DNA from: Deltaproteobacteria bacterium
Lineage (GTDB): Bacteria > UBA10199 > DSSB01
DNA length: 23,042 bases
Direction: 5' to 3'
Assembly: GCA_021414045.1 (NCBI GenBank)
Contig: JAIOPF010000326.1
Coordinates: 3,316 to 26,357 of the forward strand
Shown here: piece after piece, positions 7,362 to 15,282 of the stretch
Position numbering within the stretch: position 1 is the first letter of the stretch
How the letters are laid out: every line of letters starts with the position of its first letter
The notes under the pieces: generated by a model
Databases searched by the model: none
What the model saw: only the letters and a program-made list of their open reading frames with translations
Told to the model about the DNA's origin: nothing
Made by a program: the position numbers and the translations under genes

Positions 7362-9173
7362 TTGCATACCACCACCCGTCGACGCCTAACGATGTCTCTC
7401 ATGGCTTTAGTCATGGCCGGCACTCTGGTCGCTTGTCGCCAAGCTTCTCATAATCCACCGAAAAAACTTGCTAGTCCTTTGGTTGCCACGCCGATGCCGA
7501 CGCCGGCGGTTTCGGCGCCTGTACCCATTGCGGTTCCGACGGCTCCGCCCTCGATTCTATCGACGACACCGCCTCCCTCTCCGCAAACACCACCGGCCTC
7601 TCCGGTGGCTGTAGTGGCCCCGCCACCAGCGTCGCCGACGGCGCCCTCGGCCAAACCGAACATCCTCGTCATCTTCGGAGACGACGTGGGACAGTCGGAT
7701 ATCAGCGCCTATACCTTTGGCTTGATGGGATTTAAGACGCCCAACATCGATCGGCTCGCGAAAGAAGGTATGATGTTCACCGATTACTATGCCGAGCAGA
7801 GCTGTACCGCGGGCCGTTCCTCGTTCATTACGGGACAGGCAACGCTTCGCACCGGCCTATCGAAAGTGGGTCTTCCAGGAGCGAAGCTGGGCTTGCAGAA
7901 AGAGGATATCACCATCGCGGAAGCTCTGAAGCCCCTGGGTTATTCCACCGGGCAATTCGGCAAGAATCATCTGGGGGATCGCAACGAATTCCTGCCGACG
8001 GTTCATGGCTTTGACGAATTTTTCGGCAATCTCTATCACTTGAATGCCGAGGAGGAGCCCGAGAATCCCGACTATCCCAAGAATCCCCAGTTTCTGCAGA
8101 AATACGGTCCGCGCGGCGTCCTGAAATGCGTCGCCACCACGGTGGACGATCCCACCGAAGATCCCCGTTTCGGCAAGGTCGGAAAACAAAAATGCGAGGA
8201 CACCGGACCTCTCAATATCAAGCGCATGGAGACGATCGACGACGAGACCACCGATGCCGCGATCGATTACATGAAGCGGCAGGTTCAGGCTGGAAAACCT
8301 TTCTTCGTCTGGATGAACACGACGAGGATGCATCTCTATACCCATATTCGTCCCAGCATGAAGGGGAGAAGCGGGATCAGCGAATACGCGGACGGGATGC
8401 TCGAACACGACGACGACGTGGGTAAGTTGCTGAAGACCATCGACGACCTGGGAATCGCCGACAATACGATCGTGGTTTATAGCACGGACAACGGCCCTCA
8501 CATGAATTCGTGGCCGGATGCGGCGATGACGCCTTTCCGCAGCGAGAAAAACACCAACTGGGAAGGCGCTTTTCGCGTGCCGGCGATGGTTCGCTGGCCG
8601 GGGCATATCAAGCCGGGAACGGTTTCCAACGAGATAGTCTCGGGACTCGATTGGTTTCCGACGCTCTTGGCAGCGGTAGGAGACACGACGGTCACCGACC
8701 GTCTATTGAAGGGTTGGGAAACCAACGGGAATAACTACAAGGTGCATTTGGACGGCTATAATATTTTGCCCTATTTACAGGGCCAAGAGCCGAATTCGCC
8801 TCGCAAGGGGTTCTTTTATTTCAATGACGATGGCGAATTGGTCGCGGCTCGCTACGAAAACTGGAAGGAAGTCTTCTGTGAGCAACGCGTTCCAGGCACG
8901 CTGCGTATTTGGGGAGAGCCTTTCGTTTGCCTGAGAGCCCCTAAGCTCTTCAATTTGCGGATGGATCCTTATGAACGAGCGGACATCACCTCGAACACTT
9001 ATTATGATTGGACGCTTCGGCATTCCTTCTTAGCGGTGCCGACCCAGGAACTCGTGGGTAAGTTCCTTCAGACCTTCCGCGAATATCCGCCACGCCAAAA
9101 GCCCTCGAGTTTCAGCATAGACCAGATCATGGAGAACATGCAGAAACAACAGTCCCAGGGCAACGGAGATTGA
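7362..9173 (+). CDS. Cys-type sulfatase (arylsulfatase family) lipoprotein
   Basis: This 603-residue type I sulfatase would hydrolyse sulfate esters. Its N-terminus has a basic TTRRRLTM stretch (Tat-like), a hydrophobic core and a good lipobox LVAC with Cys25, so it should be an envelope lipoprotein. Residues 31-97 are a Pro/Ala/Ser-rich linker, then the catalytic domain starts at NILVIFGDD (Asp107 and Asp108 as calcium ligands). CTAGRSS at 148-154 is the CxAxR formylglycine motif. Further family residues are KNH (Lys201, His203), His324, and STDNGPH (Asp376, Asn377). The start is TTG, chosen from the strong Shine-Dalgarno. The adjacent FGE is the expected maturase for Cys148. The substrate is unknown: alkyl, aryl or carbohydrate sulfate cannot be told apart here. 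It could also be a phosphonate-type relative, but the Cys motif and the FGE neighbour argue for a sulfatase. Confidence 0.93.
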   Translation: MHTTTRRRLTMSLMALVMAGTLVACRQASHNPPKKLASPLVATPMPTPAVSAPVPIAVPTAPPSILSTTPPPSPQTPPASPVAVVAPPPASPTAPSAKPNILVIFGDDVGQSDISAYTFGLMGFKTPNIDRLAKEGMMFTDYYAEQSCTAGRSSFITGQATLRTGLSKVGLPGAKLGLQKEDITIAEALKPLGYSTGQFGKNHLGDRNEFLPTVHGFDEFFGNLYHLNAEEEPENPDYPKNPQFLQKYGPRGVLKCVATTVDDPTEDPRFGKVGKQKCEDTGPLNIKRMETIDDETTDAAIDYMKRQVQAGKPFFVWMNTTRMHLYTHIRPSMKGRSGISEYADGMLEHDDDVGKLLKTIDDLGIADNTIVVYSTDNGPHMNSWPDAAMTPFRSEKNTNWEGAFRVPAMVRWPGHIKPGTVSNEIVSGLDWFPTLLAAVGDTTVTDRLLKGWETNGNNYKVHLDGYNILPYLQGQEPNSPRKGFFYFNDDGELVAARYENWKEVFCEQRVPGTLRIWGEPFVCLRAPKLFNLRMDPYERADITSNTYYDWTLRHSFLAVPTQELVGKFLQTFREYPPRQKPSSFSIDQIMENMQKQQSQGNGD

Positions 9174-9186
9174 GTTGAGAAGCTTT

Positions 9187-9194
9187 AGGGGGGG
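9187..9194 (+). promoter_or_regulatory. Shine-Dalgarno that sets the HAD hydrolase start at 9199
   Basis: AGGGGGGG lies four bases before the ATG at 9199. A TTG at 9175 opens the same frame earlier but has no ribosome binding site and would add residues ahead of a good signal peptide. Confidence 0.65.
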
Positions 9195-9198
9195 AATC

Positions 9199-10200
9199 AT
9201 GAAGCAGGGGAAATCTCGATGGCTGGTTGCGGCTTGGTTCGGAATCTTCATGACCTTGGCTCCGATAGCCGCGCCATGCGGGATCGATCCGCTTCCTTCC
9301 TGGAACGACGGTCCCAACAAGAAAGCGATCATCCAATTTGCGGAGAGGGCGGAGAAGGAAATCCCAATCGGGGAACGTGTCGCGGTTTTTGACAACGATG
9401 GGACGCTATGGTCCGAGCAGCCTATCTACTTTCAGTTCGCCTTCGCCTTGGACAGGATCAAGTCCCTCGCCAAGGATCATCCCGAGTGGAATAATCAAGA
9501 ACCCTTCAAATCGGTCCTTTCCGGGGACATCAAGGCCTTAATGGCCACTGGAGAGAAGGGAGTCCTGGAAGTCGTCGCCGCTTCCCATTCCGGGATGACG
9601 ACGGACCAATTCTCTCAAATCCTCAAGGAATGGCTAAAAACGGCACGCCATCCCGTATTCAAAGTCCCTTATACCGATCTCGTCTTCCAGCCGATGCTGG
9701 AGTTGCTGGCCTATCTTCGAGGAAAGGGTTTCAAGACCTTCATCGTATCCGGAGGAGGGGTTGAGTTCATGCGCGGCTTCGCCGAAAAATCCTACGGCGT
9801 TCCTCCGGAGCAGGTCATTGGCAGCAGCGGCAAACTCGAATTCGAAATGAAGGACGGTAAACCTTTCATCGAAAAGCTCCCTACAGTGGATTTTATCGAT
9901 GACAAGGCGGGCAAACCCGTCGGTATCCAGAAGTTTATCGGTCGTCGTCCCGTCGCCGCTTTTGGGAATTCCGACGGAGATCTGCAAATGCTGCAGTGGA
10001 CGACGGTCGACCATGGGTCTGGCCCTCGAATCGGGCTGATCGTGCATCATGACGACGCGGCGAGGGAATTCGCCTACGATCGCGATTCTCCGATCGGGAC
10101 CTTGAATAAGGCCTGGGACGAGGCTGGCAGCCGCGGTTGGTTGGTGGTGAGCATGAAGCAGGATTGGAAGAAAATTTACCCGAAGGTTCATAAACCCTGA
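9199..10200 (+). CDS. Exported HAD-superfamily hydrolase (phosphatase-like)
   Basis: This 333-residue protein has an N-terminal signal peptide (residues 1-25, ending near PIAAPCG). The HAD phosphotransfer core follows. Motif I is VFDNDGTLW with nucleophile Asp65 and acid/base Asp67. Motif II is FIVSGGG, and motif IV is FGNSDGDLQML with the magnesium-binding Asp residues. Together with the predicted export this points to a periplasmic phosphomonoesterase of the SerB-like HAD group. The substrate is unknown. The ATG at 9199 is preferred over the in-frame TTG at 9175 because of AGGGGGGG just upstream. The gene begins 25 bases after the sulfatase and is followed 39 bases later by the DUF1254 protein. 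From memory, HAD hydrolases of this type occur near sulfatase and DUF1254 genes in other bacteria. That would need a neighbourhood search. Confidence 0.85.
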   Translation: MKQGKSRWLVAAWFGIFMTLAPIAAPCGIDPLPSWNDGPNKKAIIQFAERAEKEIPIGERVAVFDNDGTLWSEQPIYFQFAFALDRIKSLAKDHPEWNNQEPFKSVLSGDIKALMATGEKGVLEVVAASHSGMTTDQFSQILKEWLKTARHPVFKVPYTDLVFQPMLELLAYLRGKGFKTFIVSGGGVEFMRGFAEKSYGVPPEQVIGSSGKLEFEMKDGKPFIEKLPTVDFIDDKAGKPVGIQKFIGRRPVAAFGNSDGDLQMLQWTTVDHGSGPRIGLIVHHDDAAREFAYDRDSPIGTLNKAWDEAGSRGWLVVSMKQDWKKIYPKVHKP

Positions 10201-10239
10201 TGAAATGCATTGGTTTCAATCGGATGGAAAGGCGGACTC

Positions 10240-11649
10240 ATGCAAGTAAAGAGAAGCACGGCGTTTTTAGCTAGTCTAGTGGCGATGGGATTCTCTGTCG
10301 TCGGAATCGCGAAGACTTCCCGTGCCCAGGATATTAAACTGCCTCCCGATCAAGTGACCGCCATCGCCAAAGATGCCTATATCTATGGGTTTCCGCTCGT
10401 GGATAACTATAGGGTGATGTATTCATTCTCCGTCGACAAGAGTAGTTCGGAATACAAAGGTCCTTTCAACCAGCTCATCAATAGCGCCAACGTCTTTACT
10501 CCCGCGGATAAGACCGTTCAGACGCCCAATTCCGATACCCCCTATTCCTTCGCGGAACTTGATTTAAGGTCGGAACCGATGGTGGTCACCATTCCGCCCA
10601 TCGAGAAGGATCGTTATTTTTCCGTCCAGATGGTCGACCTCTACACCTTCAATTTTGACTATCTCGGCACACGCACCACCGGGAACGGTGGTGGAGATTA
10701 CCTGATCGCGGGACCTGGTTGGAAAGGGGAGGCCCCAAAAGAAATCAAGCAAGTCCTCAAGTCGGAAACCGAGTTGATGACATTGATCTTTCGCACCCAA
10801 CTCTTCAATCCGGCGGATATCGATAAGGTCAGGAAAATTCAGGCGGGATATAAACTGCGGCCATTGTCCGCCTATCTAGGGAAAACGCCCCACGCAGCGT
10901 CTCCGGCGATCGATTTCGTGAGGCCGCTGACGGCTCCGGAAGAACGGAGTTCCCTGGAGTTCTTCAATATTTTGAATTTTGTTCTGAAGTATTGTCCCGT
11001 TAACTCCACCGAGGTCGAACTGCGCCAACGGTTCGCGAGGATCGGCATCGGTACCGACGCCTTCCAGCCGGGAAAATTATCGCCGGAGCTTCAATCGGCC
11101 TTCAAAAAGGGAATGACCGAAGGCCAGGCGCAGATTCAGTCCTTGATCGATACGAGCAAGTCCTCGGCTGACTTCTTCGGGACCCGAACCTTTTTAAAAA
11201 ACGACTACCTCCACCGCGCCGTGGGAGCCCAGGTTGGCATCTATGGAAACTCGAAGGAAGAGGCGTTTTATGTTCCTTATAAATCGGACGCCGAAAAGCA
11301 GCCCTTGGACGGGTCCAAGAACCGCTATATCCTGCATTTCGACGCGGGGAAATTGCCTCCGGCCAAGGCTTTTTGGTCTCTCACGATGTATGATTTTCCC
11401 GCCCAACTTTTGGTCGCCAATCCCATCAACCGTTATTTGATTAATTCCCCCATGCTGCCTAGCCTGAAAAAGGACGCGGACGGTGGGGTGACGATCTATC
11501 TCCAGGCGGATTCCCCCGGGAAGGACAAAGAAGCGAATTGGCTGCCGGCCCCAAAGGGGATTTTCTTCGCTGTTTTGCGCATATATTTGCCGAAGCCGTC
11601 GGTGTTGGACGGAACTTGGCAGTCGCCGCAGATTCAAAGGGCGAAATAA
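10240..11649 (+). CDS. DUF1254/DUF1214 domain protein, exported
   Basis: This 469-residue protein has a signal peptide (residues 1-29, ending TSRA before QD). An N-terminal DUF1254 domain follows, recognisable by AYIYGFPLVDNYRVMYSF, QTPNSDTPYSFAELDLR and RYFSVQMVDLYTFNFDYLG. The C-terminal DUF1214 domain shows FWSLTMYDFPAQLLV, NRYLINS and ADGGVTIYLQ, then NWLPAP near the end. Family members are exported proteins of poorly known biochemical role. No catalytic residues can be assigned here. The ATG at 10240 is chosen because AAGGCGG lies five bases upstream. A TTG at 10210 in the same frame lacks a ribosome site. Its place after the sulfatase and HAD genes suggests a shared envelope task. I cannot name the reaction. 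Confidence 0.88.
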   Translation: MQVKRSTAFLASLVAMGFSVVGIAKTSRAQDIKLPPDQVTAIAKDAYIYGFPLVDNYRVMYSFSVDKSSSEYKGPFNQLINSANVFTPADKTVQTPNSDTPYSFAELDLRSEPMVVTIPPIEKDRYFSVQMVDLYTFNFDYLGTRTTGNGGGDYLIAGPGWKGEAPKEIKQVLKSETELMTLIFRTQLFNPADIDKVRKIQAGYKLRPLSAYLGKTPHAASPAIDFVRPLTAPEERSSLEFFNILNFVLKYCPVNSTEVELRQRFARIGIGTDAFQPGKLSPELQSAFKKGMTEGQAQIQSLIDTSKSSADFFGTRTFLKNDYLHRAVGAQVGIYGNSKEEAFYVPYKSDAEKQPLDGSKNRYILHFDAGKLPPAKAFWSLTMYDFPAQLLVANPINRYLINSPMLPSLKKDADGGVTIYLQADSPGKDKEANWLPAPKGIFFAVLRIYLPKPSVLDGTWQSPQIQRAK

Positions 11650-11676
11650 CTTTTCTGAGCTCGACGAGGGAGATGC

Positions 11677-12309
11677 GTGAAGAAGATCCTTTCATTCTTT
11701 AAGACAACATTCTTCTCAGGCCTATTTTTCCTCCTTCCCTTGGTTTTGACGGTGATTGTGCTTCGGGAGGGATGGAAATTGGTTTCCAAGCTCTTGGAGC
11801 CGGTGGTCCAAGCGCTTCCTTTAAAGTCGGTGTTAGGAAATGCGACTCCTTACATCGCGGCTATTTTGACCATGGCTTTGATTTGTTTCGCGGCCGGGAT
11901 TTTGGCCAGGACCGGAATAGCCACTAAATTTAGCGAGACCGTCGAGCGACTCATCCTGCATCGTATTCCCGGCTATACCCTTTTCAAGGGGGCGATGGCC
12001 GGATTCGAGGGGATTCAGGCGCGTTCGAATGTTTCCGTGGTATTGGTCGATACGGGACAAGAGAAGCTGCAATTGGGTTTCGTCTTGGAGCATAACCCCG
12101 ACGGACTCTTGACGGTCTTCGTCCCCAGCGCTCCCACTCCGACTTCAGGTTCGGTCTATTTCCTCAAGCCGGAAAAGGTTCGGAAAATCGATATTTCCGT
12201 TACCGCCGCCGTGAAATGCCTCATGCAGTTGGGCGTAGGCAGCCAAAAATTCTTGAGCTCGCCGGTACCTCAGTCTGATGGCGAAACGAGGGAGGGGACG
12301 CTTGCCTAA
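11677..12309 (+). CDS. DUF502 family inner-membrane protein
   Basis: This 210-residue protein has two transmembrane segments near the N-terminus (about 11-33 and 57-78). The soluble part carries the family features: HRIPGYTLFKGAMAGFEG, a segment VVLVDTGQEKLQLGFVLEH, and VFVPSAPTPTSGSVYFL. The family is widespread but of unknown biochemical function. The start is GTG at 11677 with GAGGGAG a few bases upstream. It begins 27 bases after the DUF1254 gene and its stop overlaps the start of the SulP permease by eight bases, so the two proteins are probably co-produced. A joint role with the anion permease is an inference from this coupling only. Confidence 0.88.
   Translation: MKKILSFFKTTFFSGLFFLLPLVLTVIVLREGWKLVSKLLEPVVQALPLKSVLGNATPYIAAILTMALICFAAGILARTGIATKFSETVERLILHRIPGYTLFKGAMAGFEGIQARSNVSVVLVDTGQEKLQLGFVLEHNPDGLLTVFVPSAPTPTSGSVYFLKPEKVRKIDISVTAAVKCLMQLGVGSQKFLSSPVPQSDGETREGTLA
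12289..12297 (+). promoter_or_regulatory. Shine-Dalgarno that points to a TTG start for SulP
   Basis: AGGGAGGGG ends four bases before the TTG at 12302. An in-frame ATG at 12278 lies before this site and has no ribosome binding site of its own. The layout matches the sulfatase TTG start in the same gene run. Confidence 0.6.
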
Positions 12310-13975
12310 AAATCGGGTCGAACGGTGGATTCCAGGCCTTCGCATGTTGCGCGAGTACCGCCCGTCTTGGTTTTTCCCGGATTTGGCGGCGGGCGTGACT
12401 TTAGGCGCGGTGATGGTCCCCGTGGGATTAGCCTTCGGCGACTTGGCGGGATTGCCGCTCGCGGGTCTCTATGCGGCGATGCTGCCGCTATTGGTTTATG
12501 TTTTTTTCGGAAGCTCGAGGCAATTGATCATTGGTCCGGATGCGACAATGGCCGCCATCGTTGCGGTCAGCATCGCTCCATTGGCGGAAGGAGACGTCGT
12601 CCGTTTGGCCATGCTCGCGGGAATGTTGGCCGTGCTCATCGGTTTGGTTTGCATCTTCGGCTCTTTTCTGCGTTTGGGTTTCATGGCCGATTTTCTGGCG
12701 AAACCAGTCATCGTCGGCTTCATGCACGGGCTCGCCTTCGTGATCTTCACTGGGCAATTGCCAAAGATCTTGGGGATCCAAGGGGGAGGGGATACGACCC
12801 TTTCTCAATTAGTCACGGTTTGCCGCGGATTTGGAGCCGCCAACGGCGTCACTCTGACGATCGGCGCCGCCTGCGTGACGATCATCCTGGTTTGTCGTCA
12901 TTGGTTTCCGCGTATCCCCGGCCAGATCGTCGCCTTGTTGCTCGCGCTTTTGGCCGTCCTGTACTTGGAACTGGAACGCTACGGCGTGTCCGTTGTCGGG
13001 GAAATTCCCCGCGGTTTGCCGACCTTCCACCTTCCTATTCCGAGCCTGGCCGACCTTCAGACCCTCATCCCCATTGCCTTTGCCGCGGCCTTGGTGGCCT
13101 TTTCGGACACCGTCGTGACGGCCCGGGGATTCGCTTCGAGGAATCGTTACCAAGTCGACGCCAACCAGGAAATGTTCGCCTTGGGGATCGCGAATATCGG
13201 ATCGGGCCTGACGCAAGGCATTCCGGTCAGCGGCAGCGGGTCTCGCACAGCGGTGGCGGAATCCACGGGTAGTCGCACACAGGTGACCTCCCTGGTGGCC
13301 GCAGTTGCCGTGGGATGCGTGATGCTTTTCTTGACTCCCTATCTATATCACCTTCCGGAAGCGGCCTTGGGGGGCATCTTGGTCGCGGCGGCCTATAACC
13401 TTTGCGAGTTTGGGGAATTTCGTCGCATGTGGCGCTTTCGAGGTGCGGGGTTTTTCGGCGCTTTGCTGACTTTCGCCGGAGTCGTGGGAATTGGCGTCAT
13501 GCAGGGGATAGCGCTGGGAATCTTGTATTCGCTGGTACTGGTCCTGAAGGCACTCTCTTTCCCGGATGACGCCATTTTGGGCCGGAACGCCGAAGGGGAA
13601 TTCCATGACCTGAAACGCTATCCTGAGGCGAGGGAAATTCCAGGCTTGATCCTCTATCGTTTTTCAGGGCCGCTGTTTTTCGCGAACTGCGGACAATTTC
13701 GTTCCCGTGTCGAGGGATTTCTCGACGCAATCCAGGAGCCGGTGAAGGCAGTTATTTTGGACGCCTCTGGGGTGATCAACATCGACCTCGCCGCCTGCGA
13801 ATTGCTATCCGAAATTCACGAAGGTCTTAAAAATCGAGGCACCCGTCTCGAAGTCGCCAATTTGCGGGACTTCGTGAAAGAGCAAATATTCCGCGGTTGG
13901 GAAGGGAGCCAGGACGAACCAAGTTTATTTTTTAAGGATTTAAACGCCGCGGTGGAAGCGGTTGAGCGAGTATGA
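12302..13975 (+). CDS. SulP family anion permease (sulfate transporter-like) with STAS domain
   Basis: This protein of about 557 residues has the SulP membrane domain followed by a C-terminal STAS domain. The signature LAGLYAAMLPLLVYVFFGSS leading into GPDATMAAIVA is visible, along with a second conserved block around IPVSGSGSRTAVAESTGSRT. About 10-14 hydrophobic segments fill residues 25-420. The STAS part includes VILDASGVINIDLAACELL, where the usual Ser/Thr after the Asp is Leu. Family members carry sulfate, bicarbonate or other anions across the inner membrane. The substrate cannot be fixed from sequence, though the upstream sulfatase favours sulfate. I prefer TTG at 12302 to ATG at 12278 because of AGGGAGGGG. 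It overlaps the DUF502 stop by eight bases. It ends the rightward run and faces the convergent permease gene across 33 bases. Confidence 0.93.
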   Translation: MPKNRVERWIPGLRMLREYRPSWFFPDLAAGVTLGAVMVPVGLAFGDLAGLPLAGLYAAMLPLLVYVFFGSSRQLIIGPDATMAAIVAVSIAPLAEGDVVRLAMLAGMLAVLIGLVCIFGSFLRLGFMADFLAKPVIVGFMHGLAFVIFTGQLPKILGIQGGGDTTLSQLVTVCRGFGAANGVTLTIGAACVTIILVCRHWFPRIPGQIVALLLALLAVLYLELERYGVSVVGEIPRGLPTFHLPIPSLADLQTLIPIAFAAALVAFSDTVVTARGFASRNRYQVDANQEMFALGIANIGSGLTQGIPVSGSGSRTAVAESTGSRTQVTSLVAAVAVGCVMLFLTPYLYHLPEAALGGILVAAAYNLCEFGEFRRMWRFRGAGFFGALLTFAGVVGIGVMQGIALGILYSLVLVLKALSFPDDAILGRNAEGEFHDLKRYPEAREIPGLILYRFSGPLFFANCGQFRSRVEGFLDAIQEPVKAVILDASGVINIDLAACELLSEIHEGLKNRGTRLEVANLRDFVKEQIFRGWEGSQDEPSLFFKDLNAAVEAVERV

Positions 13976-14008
13976 CGGCGAAAGGCCTATTATCGCGGTT
14001 TCCCAGCG

Positions 14009-15268
14009 TCAGACGTACCCCAAAGCATGGATGATGGGAAAGTGGCTCACTCGGTAGGCCGGCAGCAGGGACGAGAGCAAGCTCGACACCATCGAGATGG
14101 CGAAGGTCTGAAGCAATAGCCCCGGAGTGACATTGATCATGCAATAATAAAACCCAGCCGCTTGAGGTGGTTGGATGGGAATCCCGATCATCGAGACGAT
14201 TTTCGCGAGTCCGGTGCCTACCAGCAGCCCCATTAGCGAACCGAGCAAGCCTAAGAGAGCTGTTTCGAGGAAGATCATTCCAAAAAGGGTCGCGCGGCTG
14301 TTTCCCACGGCCATCATCGTGCCGAATTCCCGCATTCTCTCCAATAGAATCATGTTGATGGTGTTGGCGATACTGAAGAAAAAGATGATGCTGATGATGA
14401 TTTGGATGATGGCGTAAATTTGCTGCAGGAGTTGCTTGCTTTGCCGATAGTATTGGCCCTGTTCCACCCAGGTGAGCATTTCCAGGTTATTGGCCGCGGG
14501 TCCTAGTGCGGCGAGGAGTTCCGATTTCGCGCTATCGGTTTTCGAGGTCTTGTCCAGCACCACCAGGAGGCTATGAACCTCATTCGTGAGGCCTAGGATT
14601 TTTTGCGAGGTTTTGAGGTTCATTTTCAGGGACCGGTCGTCGAAGTCCTTGATGAAGGTCTCGAATACCCCTTTAATTTTAAATTCCGAGCCGTCCAGGG
14701 CGCCTTCTTTTCGCGTGGTAATGAAACTAAAGGTATCGCCCACCCGCAGGCCCATGGCGTCCATCAAGCCTTTGCCGACGATGACCCCGTAAGGGTCGTT
14801 TTCTTCCAGGTCCTTGCCCTCGACGATGTTCGTGGAAGGTAAATTCTCGCCGGTGGTTTGGAAGCTTCCCATCTTGTTTTCGATGGTTGGGTCCACGCCC
14901 AGCGCCATGACCGCGATGGCGGTCTCGTTGGAACTGGCCATGCCCTGGAACTTGAGCCGTGGGGCCACCATGGAGACGTTGGGATTCTTCTCGACGGTCT
15001 GCAGTATCGTCATGGAATCGGGGAGCAAGTAATCGAGGGGCGCCCGCGCGCCTTTTCTGTTGTATCCCTTGGCGTTGATTTGAATGTGCCCCGTTTGGCT
15101 GTGGATGAAGACTTCCCCGAAACCTTCCATCATATTGTCGAAAAAGCCGCCGATGAGGATGAGTCCCGTGCACCCCAGGACCAAAATCGAGAGGGTCAGC
15201 AGGCAACGCCTCTGGTTCCGAAAGATGTTGCGCCAGCAGATTTTTAAAAGTTTTGAGAATCCTTGCAT
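14009..15268 (-). CDS. ABC transporter permease, FtsX/MacB (LolC-like) family
   Basis: This 419-residue protein has one N-terminal transmembrane helix (about 22-42, after the basic WRNIFRNQRR). A large extracytoplasmic MacB_PCD-type domain follows (about 45-270), then three C-terminal helices with the FtsX-family segment LLERMREFGTMMAVG. Such permeases pair with an ABC ATPase to move lipoproteins, lipids or antibiotics, or to transmit force. No ATPase gene is visible in the window. The ATG at 15268 is chosen because AAGGA lies eight bases upstream. A longer frame opening at 15391 would run into the end of the upstream ligase gene. It is the last gene of the acyl-ligase operon, 14 bases after the second ligase, so export of the operon's product is a reasonable inference. 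Cargo direction and identity are unknown. Confidence 0.88.
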   Translation of the reverse strand: MQGFSKLLKICWRNIFRNQRRCLLTLSILVLGCTGLILIGGFFDNMMEGFGEVFIHSQTGHIQINAKGYNRKGARAPLDYLLPDSMTILQTVEKNPNVSMVAPRLKFQGMASSNETAIAVMALGVDPTIENKMGSFQTTGENLPSTNIVEGKDLEENDPYGVIVGKGLMDAMGLRVGDTFSFITTRKEGALDGSEFKIKGVFETFIKDFDDRSLKMNLKTSQKILGLTNEVHSLLVVLDKTSKTDSAKSELLAALGPAANNLEMLTWVEQGQYYRQSKQLLQQIYAIIQIIISIIFFFSIANTINMILLERMREFGTMMAVGNSRATLFGMIFLETALLGLLGSLMGLLVGTGLAKIVSMIGIPIQPPQAAGFYYCMINVTPGLLLQTFAISMVSSLLSSLLPAYRVSHFPIIHALGYV

Positions 15269-15282
15269 GATATTTCCTTCAA

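Noticed and set aside
12325..13272. Plus-strand open frame of about 315 codons overlapping SulP in another frame
   Set aside because: Its product is Arg/Gly/His-rich, typical of an out-of-frame read in GC-rich DNA. SulP signatures lie in the other frame.
13973..14013. Imperfect hairpin (TGAC...GTCA, GAAA...TTTC) between the two convergent stop codons
   Set aside because: The stem is interrupted by bulges and no T-tract follows on either strand, so I do not call a terminator.
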